64,000 bases of DNA from AP-15 sp963772295 (GTDB lineage: Bacteria; Pseudomonadota; Alphaproteobacteria; ATCC43930; CGMCC-115725): NCBI GenBank assembly GCA_963772295.1, contig CAVYWO010000012.1, forward strand, positions 620,001 to 684,000. The letters are read 5' to 3'. The notes under the pieces were generated by a model. The model was not told the DNA's origin, ran no database searches, and saw only the letters and a program-made list of their open reading frames with translations. This document shows, one piece after another, positions 9,055-18,326 of the stretch. A program made the translations under genes and the position numbers. Within the stretch, counting starts at the first letter, position 1. Every line of letters starts with the position of its first letter.

Positions 9055-9951
9055 CTATCTGACCTGATCGAGGAAGCGTTCGATCAGCCATGCGGCGGCA
9101 GCGCCCGGCGGCTGATCGGTGCGATACATCGCTTGGAATGAATAGAGGGCGCTTTTGGCCTCCGGCAGTTCCAGGCGCACAAGCCGGCCGGCGGCCAAAT
9201 CCGCCCGCACGTTCGGCTCCGGCATGTTGCCCCAGCCGACGCCGGCCAGGAGCAGATCATGCTTGGCGCCCAAGTCGGCGAGGTGCCAGACGTCGGCCGA
9301 AAAGATGCCGACATCCGGCCCCTCCGAGAATGGCGTGCGCACCGTCAGGACCAATTGCCGATGGTGGCGGGCGGCGCCGGGCGAGTTCGGTCGATTCCGC
9401 GCGAGCGGATGATTGGGCGCTGCGACCGGAATCATTTCTATGTCTCCGACATGAATCAGCTCAAGGTCCGGCTCGACCTCGAGAAGCCCGCCGCCAACGC
9501 CGATCATGGCGCCGCCGCGGCGGACCAACTGAGCGACGGCGCTCAAAGCCTCGACATGCAGGCGCAGCTTCACCGTCGGGAATGTCGCCTCGAAAGCCCG
9601 GACCGCATCGACCAGCCGCTCGCTCGGCAGCATGACATCGACGACCAGCGTCACCTCCGCTTCGAGGCCTTTGAGCAAAGCGCGGACACTCGCCCGCAGG
9701 TCATCGATGCCCACGGCCACGACCCTCGCCTTCGCCAGAACGGCGGAGCCCGCTTCGGTGAGCCTCGGCGTGCGCGTCTTTTCGCGGTCGAACAGGGCGA
9801 CTCCGAGCTGCTGCTCCAGGCTGGCAATCGTGTAGCTCACCGCCGAAACCGCCCGGTTCAGCCGCTTGGCGGCCGCGCTGAAGCTACCCAACTCGACGAC
9901 GGTTAAGAACATCTTCAGCTGGCCGATGCTCGGGACGCCCGGTTCCGACAT
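9055..9951 (-). CDS. LysR-family transcriptional regulator
   Basis: About 298 residues. The N-terminal winged helix-turn-helix (QLKMFLTVVELGSFSAAAKR and on, residues ~10-60) is typical of LysR, followed by the two-lobed effector-binding domain. I prefer ATG 9951 with AGGAT upstream over a GTG ten codons earlier. It is divergent from the DoxX and pirin genes, the usual arrangement in which the LysR protein controls its neighbours from the shared 160-base gap. The 3' end runs right up to a multicopper oxidase fragment, so the gene lies at an insertion boundary. The inducer is unknown. Confidence 0.88.
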   Translation of the reverse strand: MSEPGVPSIGQLKMFLTVVELGSFSAAAKRLNRAVSAVSYTIASLEQQLGVALFDREKTRTPRLTEAGSAVLAKARVVAVGIDDLRASVRALLKGLEAEVTLVVDVMLPSERLVDAVRAFEATFPTVKLRLHVEALSAVAQLVRRGGAMIGVGGGLLEVEPDLELIHVGDIEMIPVAAPNHPLARNRPNSPGAARHHRQLVLTVRTPFSEGPDVGIFSADVWHLADLGAKHDLLLAGVGWGNMPEPNVRADLAAGRLVRLELPEAKSALYSFQAMYRTDQPPGAAAAWLIERFLDQVR

Positions 9952-10110
9952 TTCAAATATCCTGAATAAAACCTCCGGCACTTTACGAGTTTCCTGTCGG
10001 ATGGGAATGTCTATCTTTGATCCTGAGGTCGAACGGCGCCGCCGCAGACCTCGAATGCAACCCGGTCGCGGTGAGCCAACGATCCGACGGCCAAGCTCGG
10101 GATTTCACCA

Positions 10111-10542
10111 ATGACCAAACAAACCGACACCTTCGCCCTTGTTGGGCGCATTCTGATCGGCGTGCTGTTCCTGACGTCCGGCATTGGCAAACTGGCCGCG
10201 CCGGCAGCGACCCAGGGCTACATCGCGGCCGTGGGCTTGCCCGCTCCGGTCGCTGCTTACTTCGGCTCGATGAGCGTGGAGTTGATCGGCAGCGTCCTGT
10301 TGATCGCCGGCTATCAGGTCCGTGTCGTCGCGGCTGGCCTGGCGGTCTTCACGCTGCTGGCAGCCGTGTTCTTCCACAACAATTTTGCCGATCAGAACCA
10401 GATGATCCACTTCCTGAAGAACATCGCCATCCTGGGCGGTCTGCTTCAGGTCGTGGCCTTCGGCGCCGGCCGCTACTCGCTCGATCACCGCTTCGGCCGC
10501 TCGGCCGACCTGTCGCCCCACGCTTTGACCGCCGCGGAGTGA
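10111..10542 (+). CDS. DoxX family membrane protein
   Basis: 143 residues with four predicted membrane segments. LVGRILIGVLFLTSGIGKLA is the hallmark first helix of DoxX proteins, followed by a GY...G pair and a conserved HFLKNIAILGG. DoxX-family proteins are inner-membrane proteins linked to oxidative stress and thiosulfate or redox chemistry in a few species; no specific activity can be assigned. It is first in a unit with the pirin gene 66 bases downstream and divergent from the LysR gene, a grouping seen in many proteobacteria. Confidence 0.88.
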   Translation: MTKQTDTFALVGRILIGVLFLTSGIGKLAAPAATQGYIAAVGLPAPVAAYFGSMSVELIGSVLLIAGYQVRVVAAGLAVFTLLAAVFFHNNFADQNQMIHFLKNIAILGGLLQVVAFGAGRYSLDHRFGRSADLSPHALTAAE

Positions 10543-10608
10543 TGGCGCGCCGGGCACGGTCTCGCCGATGCCCGGCGCTTCTCCGCCGCTCCAATCTCGA
10601 GGTTCGTC

Positions 10609-11451
10609 ATGCCTATCGCCGCAACGCCGGTGCCCAGCCCAATCCGCCAGATCGTCCACCGTTCACGAGGCCGTTCCCACGGCTTCGTCACCCGGCTAAT
10701 GAGCCCCGGCGATCTCGGACGGATCCTCAAGCCTTTCGTCTTCCTTGATTTGGTCGGCAACAAGGGCGAGGTCTTTCCGACCTTCGGCCTCCATCCGCAC
10801 TCCGGCCTGGCGACCCTGACCTATATCGCCGAGGGCAGCGTCAGCTACGAGGACACCAACGGCGCCACCGGCATTCTCCGGGCCGGCGGCGTGGAGTGGA
10901 TGCGCGCCGGCAAGGGTGTCTGGCATTCGGGCGGGGCCGGCGAGTCCGGGCATACGCGCGGTTTTCAGCTTTGGATCGCGCTGCCGCCGCATTTGGAGCT
11001 CGGTGATTCGGAAAGCATCTATCAGAGCGCGGCCGATCTTCCCCAAGCTGGGCCGGCGCGCGTCTTGTTGGGACAGTACGGCGGCGCCAAGAGCGCGATC
11101 ATGGCGCCTTCGCCGATCAGCTACCTGGCAGTCGCGCTCAGAGGCGGCGAGCGCTGGCGCTACCAGCCGCCCGAGAGGCATGTCGTCCTGTGGCTGGCCA
11201 TGGGCAAGGGTCGGGTCAGGGCGCCGGAGACGCTGGAGCATGGCGAGATCGTGGTCTTCGAGCCCGGAGAGGCGGCGGTCGAGTTCGTCGCGCAAGACGA
11301 CGCCGAATTCGTGATCGGATCGGCCGTTCCTCATCCCCATGAACTGGTGCTGGGCCAGTATTCGGTCCATACGTCGCGGCGGGCCTTGCAGATTGGCGAG
11401 GCTCATATCCAGCACATTCGCCGCAGCCTGATCGAGCAAGGGCGCCTCTAA
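10609..11451 (+). CDS. Pirin family protein
   Basis: 280 residues, usual for pirin (a bicupin). The first cupin has FGLHPHSGLATLTYI with the metal-binding His pair, then E and H in EWMRAGKGVWHSG. The second, degenerate cupin covers the C-terminal half, and the pirin_C segment follows. Bacterial pirins are iron-containing proteins that act as quercetinase or as redox-sensitive partners of enzymes and transcription factors. It is downstream of doxX and divergent from lysR. It ends 28 bases before a truncated chrA copy, so the 3' boundary of the inserted block lies at 11452-11478. Confidence 0.88.
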   Translation: MPIAATPVPSPIRQIVHRSRGRSHGFVTRLMSPGDLGRILKPFVFLDLVGNKGEVFPTFGLHPHSGLATLTYIAEGSVSYEDTNGATGILRAGGVEWMRAGKGVWHSGGAGESGHTRGFQLWIALPPHLELGDSESIYQSAADLPQAGPARVLLGQYGGAKSAIMAPSPISYLAVALRGGERWRYQPPERHVVLWLAMGKGRVRAPETLEHGEIVVFEPGEAAVEFVAQDDAEFVIGSAVPHPHELVLGQYSVHTSRRALQIGEAHIQHIRRSLIEQGRL

Positions 11452-11478
11452 ATCGGCGTTCGCCCGCGCGCCAATCCT

Positions 11479-12500
11479 CTGGCTGGCGCCCGACGAATAC
11501 GGCGGGCTCCTCGCGCTGTGCCAAATGGTGCCGGGGCCGGCGAGCAGCCAGGGCAGCTATTTGATCGGGCTGCGCCGCGCCGGCTGGAGCGGGGCATTCG
11601 CCGCCTGGGCCGGTTTCACCCTGCCTTCGGCGGCCGTGATGTTCGGTTTCGCGCTCTTGGCGCCGCACCTCGAGGGGCCGACGACAAACGCGGTAATGCA
11701 CGGGCTGAAGCTCGTCGCCGTCGCGGTGGTTGCGCAGGCGATGTGGAACATGGCGTGCAACCTCTGCCCCGATCGGCGGCGCGCCGCGCTGGCGCTGCTC
11801 GCGGCAGCGCTGGTGCTGGTGGTCAGCGGCTCCTTTGTCCAAATCGCGGCGTTGCTGATCGGAGCGATCGGCGGGGCGCTGTTGTGTCGCGACCTTCCTG
11901 CCGCTCCGGGGCTGCCGATGATGCCGGTCAGCATGCGGACGGGCGGAGCGGCGCTGGCGCTGTTTTTGATCCTGCTGGTGGCGCTGCCGCTGGCCGGCGC
12001 CGCGGCGCCGCACAGCCTCTTGGCCCTTGCCGGCATTTTCTACAAGGCTGGCGCGCTGGTCTTCGGCGGCGGCCACGTGGTGCTGCCCTTGCTGCGTGAT
12101 GCGCTGGTGCCGCAAGAGGCTGGCTGTCGGACAATGCCTTCCTCGCCGGCTATGGCGTCGCGCAGGCGATCCCGGTGCTTGGACCCTCCTCTGGTCGGCG
12201 ATCGCGCTGATCTTCATGTTTCTGCCCGGGGTGCTGATCGCGCTCGCCGGTCTGCCGGTATGGCTGTGGCTCGGCCACCACCCAGCGGCGCGCGCCGCAC
12301 TGGCCGGGATCAACGCCGCCGTCGTTGGGGTTCTCGGGGCCGCACTCTTCAACCCGATCTGGTTGAGCGCCGTCGGCAACGGCCGCGATGTGGCGATTGC
12401 CGTGACCGGCCTTCTGCTGCTCGAGCGCTGGCGGGTGCCGCCGCTCGCCATCGTGGTTTTCTGCGTCGGCGCGGCGTTGATCGCGGCGCGGGTCTCCTGA
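11479..12500 (+). pseudogene. Truncated, frameshifted second copy of chrA
   Basis: From 11479 the sequence matches chrA from 7424 to its end at very high identity. The first 50 codons are missing. A two-base insertion near 12116 and a 49-base deletion near 12170 (flanked in the parent by the direct repeat cccgg) break the frame. No start codon in a ribosome-binding context exists. It is a dead duplicate. Confidence 0.93.
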
Positions 12501-12518
12501 TCCCCGCGCCGCGGGCGA

Positions 12519-14099
12519 TCAATAGCCGAGGGCGAGCCCGTCCTTGCGCGGCTCGGAGCCGCCGATCAAGACGCCGCGCGCGCGGTCGATCAGGATCGCC
12601 TGACAGCCGCCGAGCGGCACCTCCCGGGTCACGATCTCGTGGCCGCGCCGCGCCAGTTCGGCGACGATCGGCGCCGGCACCGCGCGCTCGACCTCCAAGA
12701 CGCCGTTCAGCGCCAGGATGCGCGGCTGTTCGGCCGCCTGTTGCGGGTCCATGCCGCGGTCGATCAGACGGTGCAGAAAATGGGCATGGCCCATCGCCTG
12801 GTAATGCCCGCCCATGACGCCGAACGGCATTTGGGCGCGGCCGTCCTGGCAGAGCATCCCCGGAATGATCGTGTGCAGCGGGCGCTTCCGCGGCGCGATC
12901 GCGTTCGGATGGCCGGGGATGGTGCGAAAGCCGCTGCCGCGATTGTGCAGGAGGACGCCGCTCGCGGGTGCCAGGATGCCGGTGCCGAAGGCGGAGAACA
13001 GCGAGTTGATGAACGAGCAGGCGTTGCCGTCGCGATCAACGACGCACAGATAGACCGTGTCGCTGTGCTCGATCTCGGCCCAGCGCGGCCCGGGCAGGGC
13101 GTGGTCGAGCCGGATCATCCGGCGGGTCCGCTCCGCTCGCGCCGCCGACAGGAAGCCCTTGACATCGACCGCGACATGTTCGGGATCGCAGATGAAATTG
13201 TCGCGCACCCAATAGGCCGCCTTGTTGGCCTCGGCCAAGAGGTGCATCCGGTCGGCCTCGGCGAGCGCGTCGCCGCCGAGCGGATAGCCCTCGATCGTGC
13301 GCAGCATCATCAGCGCCGCCAGGCCCTGCCCATTGGGTGGGCATTCATAGACGTCCCAGCCGCGATAAGAGGCACTGATCGGCTCGACCCAATCCGAGCG
13401 GTGGGCGGCAAAATCCGCTTCCTCGTGCAACCCGCCCAACCCTTTGAGCCGCGCCAGGATGTCGCGCATGACGGGGCCGTCGTAAAAGGCCTCGCGGCCC
13501 TCATGCCCGATCCGGCGCAGGGTCTTGGCGAGCGGCGGATTGGTGATGCGATCGCCGGGTTCGGGCGGCTTGCCGCCTGGCAGGAACAGTCGGGCGGTGA
13601 CCGGATCCTCGAGCTTTGCCTGATTGCGCTGCCAATCGGCGGCGACCCGCGGCGTCACCACATAGCCGTCCTCCGCCGCGCGGGCCGCCGGTTCGAGCAA
13701 TTCGGCGAGCGCCCTTGTGCCGTATTCACGGTTGAAGACGCACCACGCGTCGACCGCCCCCGGCACGGTCACGGCGTGCGGGGTCGCGATCGCGATCTCG
13801 CGGATGCCGTGCTCGACAAACCACTCGACCCTGGCCTTGGCCGGAGCGCGGCCGGACCCGTTCAACGCCACCGGCAGGCCGCCGCCGCGCGAATAAAGGA
13901 GAAAACAATCGCCGCCGATCCCGGTGCTTTGCGGCTCGACGACGCACTGCATCGCCACCGCCGCGATCGCCGCGTCGGCGGCGTTGCCGCCGGCGCGCAG
14001 CACGTCGAGTGCCACGAGCGTCGCCCGCGGATGCGAGGTCGCCGCCATCCCGTTCGCCGCCATCGCCGCCGAACGCCCGGGGATGTTGAAATCGCGCAT
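12519..14099 (-). CDS. ggt: Gamma-glutamyltransferase family protein
   Basis: 526 residues of the Ntn-hydrolase GGT family. The proenzyme cleaves itself before the catalytic Thr, here Thr 348 in HSDTVYLCVVD. GNAADAAIAAVAMQCVVEP and STGIGGDCF near the N-terminus are also typical. The catalytic motif resembles the cephalosporin-acylase-like subgroup more than classical glutathione GGT. No signal peptide is obvious, so a cytoplasmic or atypical location is possible. It is divergent from the MBL hydrolase gene. Its last 190 bases are duplicated at 8511-8703, so this copy is the intact distal member of a tandem duplication. Confidence 0.87.
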   Translation of the reverse strand: MRDFNIPGRSAAMAANGMAATSHPRATLVALDVLRAGGNAADAAIAAVAMQCVVEPQSTGIGGDCFLLYSRGGGLPVALNGSGRAPAKARVEWFVEHGIREIAIATPHAVTVPGAVDAWCVFNREYGTRALAELLEPAARAAEDGYVVTPRVAADWQRNQAKLEDPVTARLFLPGGKPPEPGDRITNPPLAKTLRRIGHEGREAFYDGPVMRDILARLKGLGGLHEEADFAAHRSDWVEPISASYRGWDVYECPPNGQGLAALMMLRTIEGYPLGGDALAEADRMHLLAEANKAAYWVRDNFICDPEHVAVDVKGFLSAARAERTRRMIRLDHALPGPRWAEIEHSDTVYLCVVDRDGNACSFINSLFSAFGTGILAPASGVLLHNRGSGFRTIPGHPNAIAPRKRPLHTIIPGMLCQDGRAQMPFGVMGGHYQAMGHAHFLHRLIDRGMDPQQAAEQPRILALNGVLEVERAVPAPIVAELARRGHEIVTREVPLGGCQAILIDRARGVLIGGSEPRKDGLALGY

Positions 14100-14229
14100 C
14101 GCCGCCCTTTCGCCCTCCGCAAAAGGCGCCCGCCGGCGGCATAATCGAGGCCGGCGGGCTCATCGCGGTCGGCACTAATGCCGCCTCCGATCGTGCCGGT
14201 CAATTCGCCGGACGCGAGGTTCCTCGACT

Positions 14230-15270
14230 ATGGATCACGGCCCGACAGCGTTGCGCTTTCCGGTTGCCGCCCCGCCGGCGCCGGGTGAACCCTTGGCGAT
14301 CGCGCCGGGCATCTTGTGGCTGCGCATGCCGCTCCCCTTTGCCCTCGACCACATCAATCTGTGGCTGGTCGAGGACGGCGCCGGCTGGACGATCGTCGAT
14401 ACCGGCTATGCGTCGGCCGCGACGATCGCCGCCTGGGAGCGGATTTTCAGCCTCCACCTCGGCCGCCGGCCGGTCACCCGGATCATCGTCACGCATTATC
14501 ATCCCGACCATATCGGCCTCGCCCAATGGCTCGCCGAACGCTGGCGGGTGCGGCTGTGGATCACCGAGAAGGAATGGCTTTACGCCCACCTGCTCAGCCG
14601 GGACAGCGGCGATCTCGAGCAATTGTACCGCAATCACGCGCGCCGCGCCGGGCTCGACCCGGCCGCGAGCGAAGCCTTCGGCCGGCACGAGGCGAGCTAT
14701 CGCCGCGGCGTCCCGGCGGTGCCGGCCGCGTTTCACCGTCTCGCCGACGGTACGGCGATCGATATCGGCGGCCGGCAATGGCGGGTTATCGTCGGCGAAG
14801 GCCACGCCCCCGAGCTGGCCTGCCTCCATTGCGCCGCGGCCGGCGTGCTGATCGCCGGCGACCAGGTCCTGCCGAAGATCTCGCCCAATATCAGCCTGCA
14901 GCCCTACGAGCCCGATGGCGACCCGCTCGCCCGCTATCTCGCGTCGCTGTTGCGACTGCGCGCCGCGGTCCCGGCCGAGACGCTGGTGCTGCCGTCGCAC
15001 GATTTGCCGTTTTTCGGGCTCCATCCGCGGGTCGATGCCCTCGCCGCGCATCACCGGGCGCGCTGCGCCGCGATCCTCGAGGCTTGCCGGCGCCCGCGAT
15101 GCGCTGCGGATCTTCTGCCGCTGCTGTTCCGCCGGCCGCTCGACCGGCACCAGACCGCCTTTGCCCTCGGCGAGGCGCTCGCCCACCTCAATTATCTCGC
15201 CGGCCAAGGCGCGCTCGACCGGTCAACCGATGCCGATGGTGTGGAACGCTTCCGCTGCCGCACCGGGTGA
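14230..15270 (+). CDS. MBL-fold metallo-hydrolase
   Basis: 346 residues. THYHPDH at 88-94 is the zinc-binding HxHxDH motif. Later metal ligands are likely in GEGHAPE and AGDQVLP, and a C-terminal helical region follows as in LACTB2- and hydroxyacylglutathione hydrolase-like proteins. These soluble enzymes hydrolyse thioesters or esters; the substrate here is not known. ATG 14230 opens the gene 130 bases from the divergent ggt start. The next gene downstream is on the opposite strand, so it is a single-gene unit. Confidence 0.86.
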   Translation: MDHGPTALRFPVAAPPAPGEPLAIAPGILWLRMPLPFALDHINLWLVEDGAGWTIVDTGYASAATIAAWERIFSLHLGRRPVTRIIVTHYHPDHIGLAQWLAERWRVRLWITEKEWLYAHLLSRDSGDLEQLYRNHARRAGLDPAASEAFGRHEASYRRGVPAVPAAFHRLADGTAIDIGGRQWRVIVGEGHAPELACLHCAAAGVLIAGDQVLPKISPNISLQPYEPDGDPLARYLASLLRLRAAVPAETLVLPSHDLPFFGLHPRVDALAAHHRARCAAILEACRRPRCAADLLPLLFRRPLDRHQTAFALGEALAHLNYLAGQGALDRSTDADGVERFRCRTG

Positions 15271-15316
15271 CATGTCGGTCGCGTCTCGGCCCTGCGAACA
15301 AACCGCTGATCTGCGC

Positions 15317-16423
15317 TCAGTCCATCTGCACGAAGATGCCGCCGAAGCCGGGGCTGCTGGTGCGGATGCGCGTCCAGCCCGCGAACTGCTCGGGCGTGGG
15401 ACTGCCCCGGTGCTGGAGCAGGTCGCTCGGCAGGAATTCGAGCACCCGGCCGATCTGGTCGCCCTGGTCCGCGGCGGACGAGCCGCAATCGGTGTTGGCG
15501 ACGCCGTAGCCTTCGTCATTGACCCACAGCGTGCCGGGCGGCGTGCCGGGCACGCCCGCCGCGAACATCCCGCCCGGGCAGGAGAACGGATGTCCCACCG
15601 TGCCGCCGAACACGCTCGACGTCAGCGTCAGCGTGGTCGGGTGCTTGAACAGCCGCACCAGCGTCGCCGCCGGCGCGTTGCCGCCGTTGTTCGAGACCCA
15701 GACCGAGCCTTGGAACGCGGCAACGCCTTCCGGATTGTTGAACAGCCCGGCCGTCTCTTGGCAGCCCGGCGCGGCGTTCGAGATGCAGTAGCGCGGCGTC
15801 GGGTTGAGCGGGTTGGCGCCGAGGAAGCTGCCGGGCTGGTTGATGACCGCGTCGGTGAAGTTGAGGACGATGCCGCCGTCGAACTGGCCCGCCACCCAGA
15901 GCGACCCGTCGGTGTCGAGGGCGAGGCCCGCCGGCGAGTCCGGCGAATCGATCAGCACCCGGTCGATGCGCGGGCTGGTGGTGGCCAGATGCGCGCTCGA
16001 GATGCGCAAGAGCTCGCTGGTTTTGTAGGCGCTGACCCAGAGGTTGCCGTGCCGGTCGAAGACGCTGCCGACCAGGCTGGCGTCGGCCCCGCCGGGCGAG
16101 AAGTACCGCCGGCCGTCGGTGCCAATCCCGCCGATCGTCTTCTCGAAGGCGAGCGTGCCGGTGTTGTAGACGAGGAGCTGGTTGGTGCCGCCGAAGTCGC
16201 CGTTGCACACGACGTAAAGGTCGGTGTTCAGGATGACGACGCCGTTCGGATTGCAGCCGCGACCCGAGACGTTGATGATCGACTGGCTGAAGCCGGGCGG
16301 CGCCGCGGTGTTGTCGATCCGGTCGACGTAGACGCGGCCGCCAAAGAATTCCGGGACCCAGACCGTGATGTGATTGGGCGAGGCCGCCTCCGCCGCAGGC
16401 CCGGCGAGAAGGCCAAGCGCCAT
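15317..16423 (-). CDS. Secreted NHL/SMP-30-like beta-propeller protein
   Basis: 368 residues. The short hydrophobic N-terminus MALGLLAGPAAEAA reads as a signal peptide with an A-x-A cleavage site, although its basic n-region is missing. Repeats of the type GNLWVSAYKTSELLRI, GSLWVAGQFDGGIVLN and GSVWVSNNGG, about 45-60 residues apart, are those of six-bladed propellers. Cysteines occur in pairs, consistent with a periplasmic or extracellular site. No catalytic residues can be named, and the substrate is unknown. The frame is open upstream to a TGA, so a non-ATG start giving a longer signal sequence is possible. Confidence 0.7.
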   Translation of the reverse strand: MALGLLAGPAAEAASPNHITVWVPEFFGGRVYVDRIDNTAAPPGFSQSIINVSGRGCNPNGVVILNTDLYVVCNGDFGGTNQLLVYNTGTLAFEKTIGGIGTDGRRYFSPGGADASLVGSVFDRHGNLWVSAYKTSELLRISSAHLATTSPRIDRVLIDSPDSPAGLALDTDGSLWVAGQFDGGIVLNFTDAVINQPGSFLGANPLNPTPRYCISNAAPGCQETAGLFNNPEGVAAFQGSVWVSNNGGNAPAATLVRLFKHPTTLTLTSSVFGGTVGHPFSCPGGMFAAGVPGTPPGTLWVNDEGYGVANTDCGSSAADQGDQIGRVLEFLPSDLLQHRGSPTPEQFAGWTRIRTSSPGFGGIFVQMD

Positions 16424-16583
16424 CGCCAGCCGGCGAGGCCGGCCACAGCCCCGCAGGCGTGGCCGCTGTGCGTGTGCGCGTCAGACACTCTTACCTCGCA
16501 ACCGTCGGTTCGAAGGAAATCCGCAAGCGCATGCCGGTCGCCGCGGCCAGGCGTTCGAGGGTGCGCGTCGCGATCGGCAGCGT

Positions 16584-17270
16584 CTACCTCCGTTCCTTAT
16601 AGCGAGCGATCAGCTGATCGGCTACGTCATTCAGGTCATCGCCGACGATCTGCGGCTGCGGGCCGACTCCCAAAACATCGTTGCCGATCCGCCTGATCAG
16701 CGCGGCTTCCCAACCGGCTGCCACGGCGCCAAGCGTGTCCCATGTATGGCACGCGACAAGACAGAGCCGGGAGGGCTTAACCCCAAGCTCTCTCGCGACA
16801 TAGGCATAAGCCTGGGGCGACGGCTTATGATGCTTCACACCGTCGGCGCTGAAGCGGCGCTCGAAGAGATCGACGATGCCGCCGTGTTCAAGCTGACGGG
16901 TTTGAACCTCGAGCAGATTGTCGGTGAGCGTGAACAGCCGGAAACCCGCGTCGCGCAGTTTGCGGAGCGCTGCCGGCACCTCCGGGTGGGGCGGCATCGT
17001 CGAAAACTGTTCCGTGAGTTCTTTCTTATCGGCGTCCGCAATTTTGATGCCCCGCGCATCCGCCAACATCTTCATCACAGCCGAACCGATCTCCGTGAAC
17101 GGAACGTAGCAGCCGGCGACAGTCAGCGCCGCCGAATACATTATGAAGTTGGCGAACCACAGGCGCATGGCCGCTCTTTCGCCGAAGACGCGCTCGAATA
17201 TCGGCTCCATTGTTTGAAGATCGAGAAGCGTCTCATTGACGTCGAAGACGATCAGCGGAAGGCTGGCCAT
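16584..17270 (-). CDS. HAD-superfamily hydrolase, haloacid dehalogenase type II
   Basis: 228 residues. The HAD motif I is FDVNETLLD with nucleophile Asp 10; motif II is LTDN, motif III is the Lys in VKHHKPSP, and motif IV is in ACHTWDTLGA. Type II L-2-haloacid dehalogenases split the C-halogen bond of 2-haloacids through an aspartyl ester. It is the third gene of a minus-strand unit with an alpha/beta hydrolase and an oxidoreductase upstream. A haloalkane-to-haloacid route would fit this gene set, but the NET variant of motif I also occurs in HAD enzymes of other specificity. Confidence 0.85.
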   Translation of the reverse strand: MASLPLIVFDVNETLLDLQTMEPIFERVFGERAAMRLWFANFIMYSAALTVAGCYVPFTEIGSAVMKMLADARGIKIADADKKELTEQFSTMPPHPEVPAALRKLRDAGFRLFTLTDNLLEVQTRQLEHGGIVDLFERRFSADGVKHHKPSPQAYAYVARELGVKPSRLCLVACHTWDTLGAVAAGWEAALIRRIGNDVLGVGPQPQIVGDDLNDVADQLIARYKERR

Positions 17271-17346
17271 GTGATAAGGCTCCGATTTGCCAAAACTATG
17301 TTGGAAGACGCTTTCGTCCCTGTACGCTGGGCGTCGGACATCGGCC

Positions 17347-18308
17347 TTAGGCGTGAACCACCACCACCTTGCCGCGCGCTTCGTTGGCCTCCATCACGCG
17401 GTGCGCCTCACGGATATCCTCGAAGCTGAAGATCCTGGTCGGCTTGACGTCGAGCCGGCCGGCCGCGGCATCTGCCGCGATCTGTTGAAGAGGCACATCG
17501 GAGAGCGGAAAACCGGGGGTCCCGAATACGAAGCTGGCAAAGAATGTCAGATAGACCCCGCTCGCCATTTGGAGGAGCGGGTTGAAGTCGCGGATCGGAT
17601 CAAGACCGCCGAGCCAGCCGGCCAGACAGGAGCGACCCCCGCGGCGGAGCATGGCGAGGGAGTTGAGCATGACGCTGTTGCCCACCAGGTCGAGCACCGC
17701 ATCGATCTTCTTCGCCTCGGCAATATGGTTGGACAAATCGCGCCGCTCGATTTCGCAGCGTTCGGCTCCCACCGTTTCCAGCATCGGCCAGCGATCACGG
17801 TCGCGGGTTGTCGCGATCACTCGAACGCCATTTTGAGCGCGGCCTGGCCGAATGCGGAGCTTGCGCCGCGGATGACGAGCTACTGACCGCGTTCGATCTG
17901 AAGATTGCGGAAGAGGCAGGTCCAGGCCGTCGCGTAGGTCTCCGGGATCGCTGCGAGCTCGGCCCACGGCAGATCGGACTCGATCAGCGCGACGTTTGCA
18001 GCTGGTGCGCGGGTATATTCGGCGTAGCTGCCGTTGATCGTGCGGCCGAGGCCGCCCATCAGCGCGGCCACCTTTGCGCCGATCGGAAACTCGCCGCCGG
18101 GACAGGATTTCACGAGCCCCACACATTCGATGCCGCTCACCGGCGCGGCTTCGGCCCATTCGCCGCGACGCATGTGCAGTTCGGCGTGATTGATGCCGAA
18201 CGCCTTGATCTCGATGACGACGTGCTCGGCCTTGGGCTCGGGCTCCGGAATGTCCTTGTACACCAGGCTGTCGAGGCCGCCGAATTTCTCCAGGACGATC
18301 GCGCGCAT
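17347..18308 (-). pseudogene. Zinc-less alcohol dehydrogenase/quinone oxidoreductase, broken
   Basis: The N-terminal half (MRAIVLEKFGGLDSLVYKDI and on, from 18308) and the C-terminal half (VIATTR to VVVVHA, ending at 17347) together give a full MDR-family quinone oxidoreductase. The frame hits TAG at 17880-17882, exactly before the nucleotide-binding segment LVIRGASS. It then shifts again near 17825, where a few codons after QAALKMA are missing. The protein would be NAD(P)H-dependent and cytoplasmic. It starts 18 bases after the hydrolase stop, so it was the middle gene of the hydrolase-ADH-HAD unit. Confidence 0.85.
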
Positions 18309-18326
18309 GGCGCTTCTCCAGGTCTG

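Noticed and set aside
12639..14144. A 501-codon plus-strand frame opposite the gamma-glutamyltransferase gene
   Set aside because: Antisense shadow of a gene with a clear catalytic Thr motif; no domain or ribosome-binding site of its own.
14316..16696. Long plus-strand frames of 397 and 593 codons overlapping the MBL hydrolase and the beta-propeller
   Set aside because: They cross two real genes on different strands and have only composition-driven Arg/Ala/Pro content.
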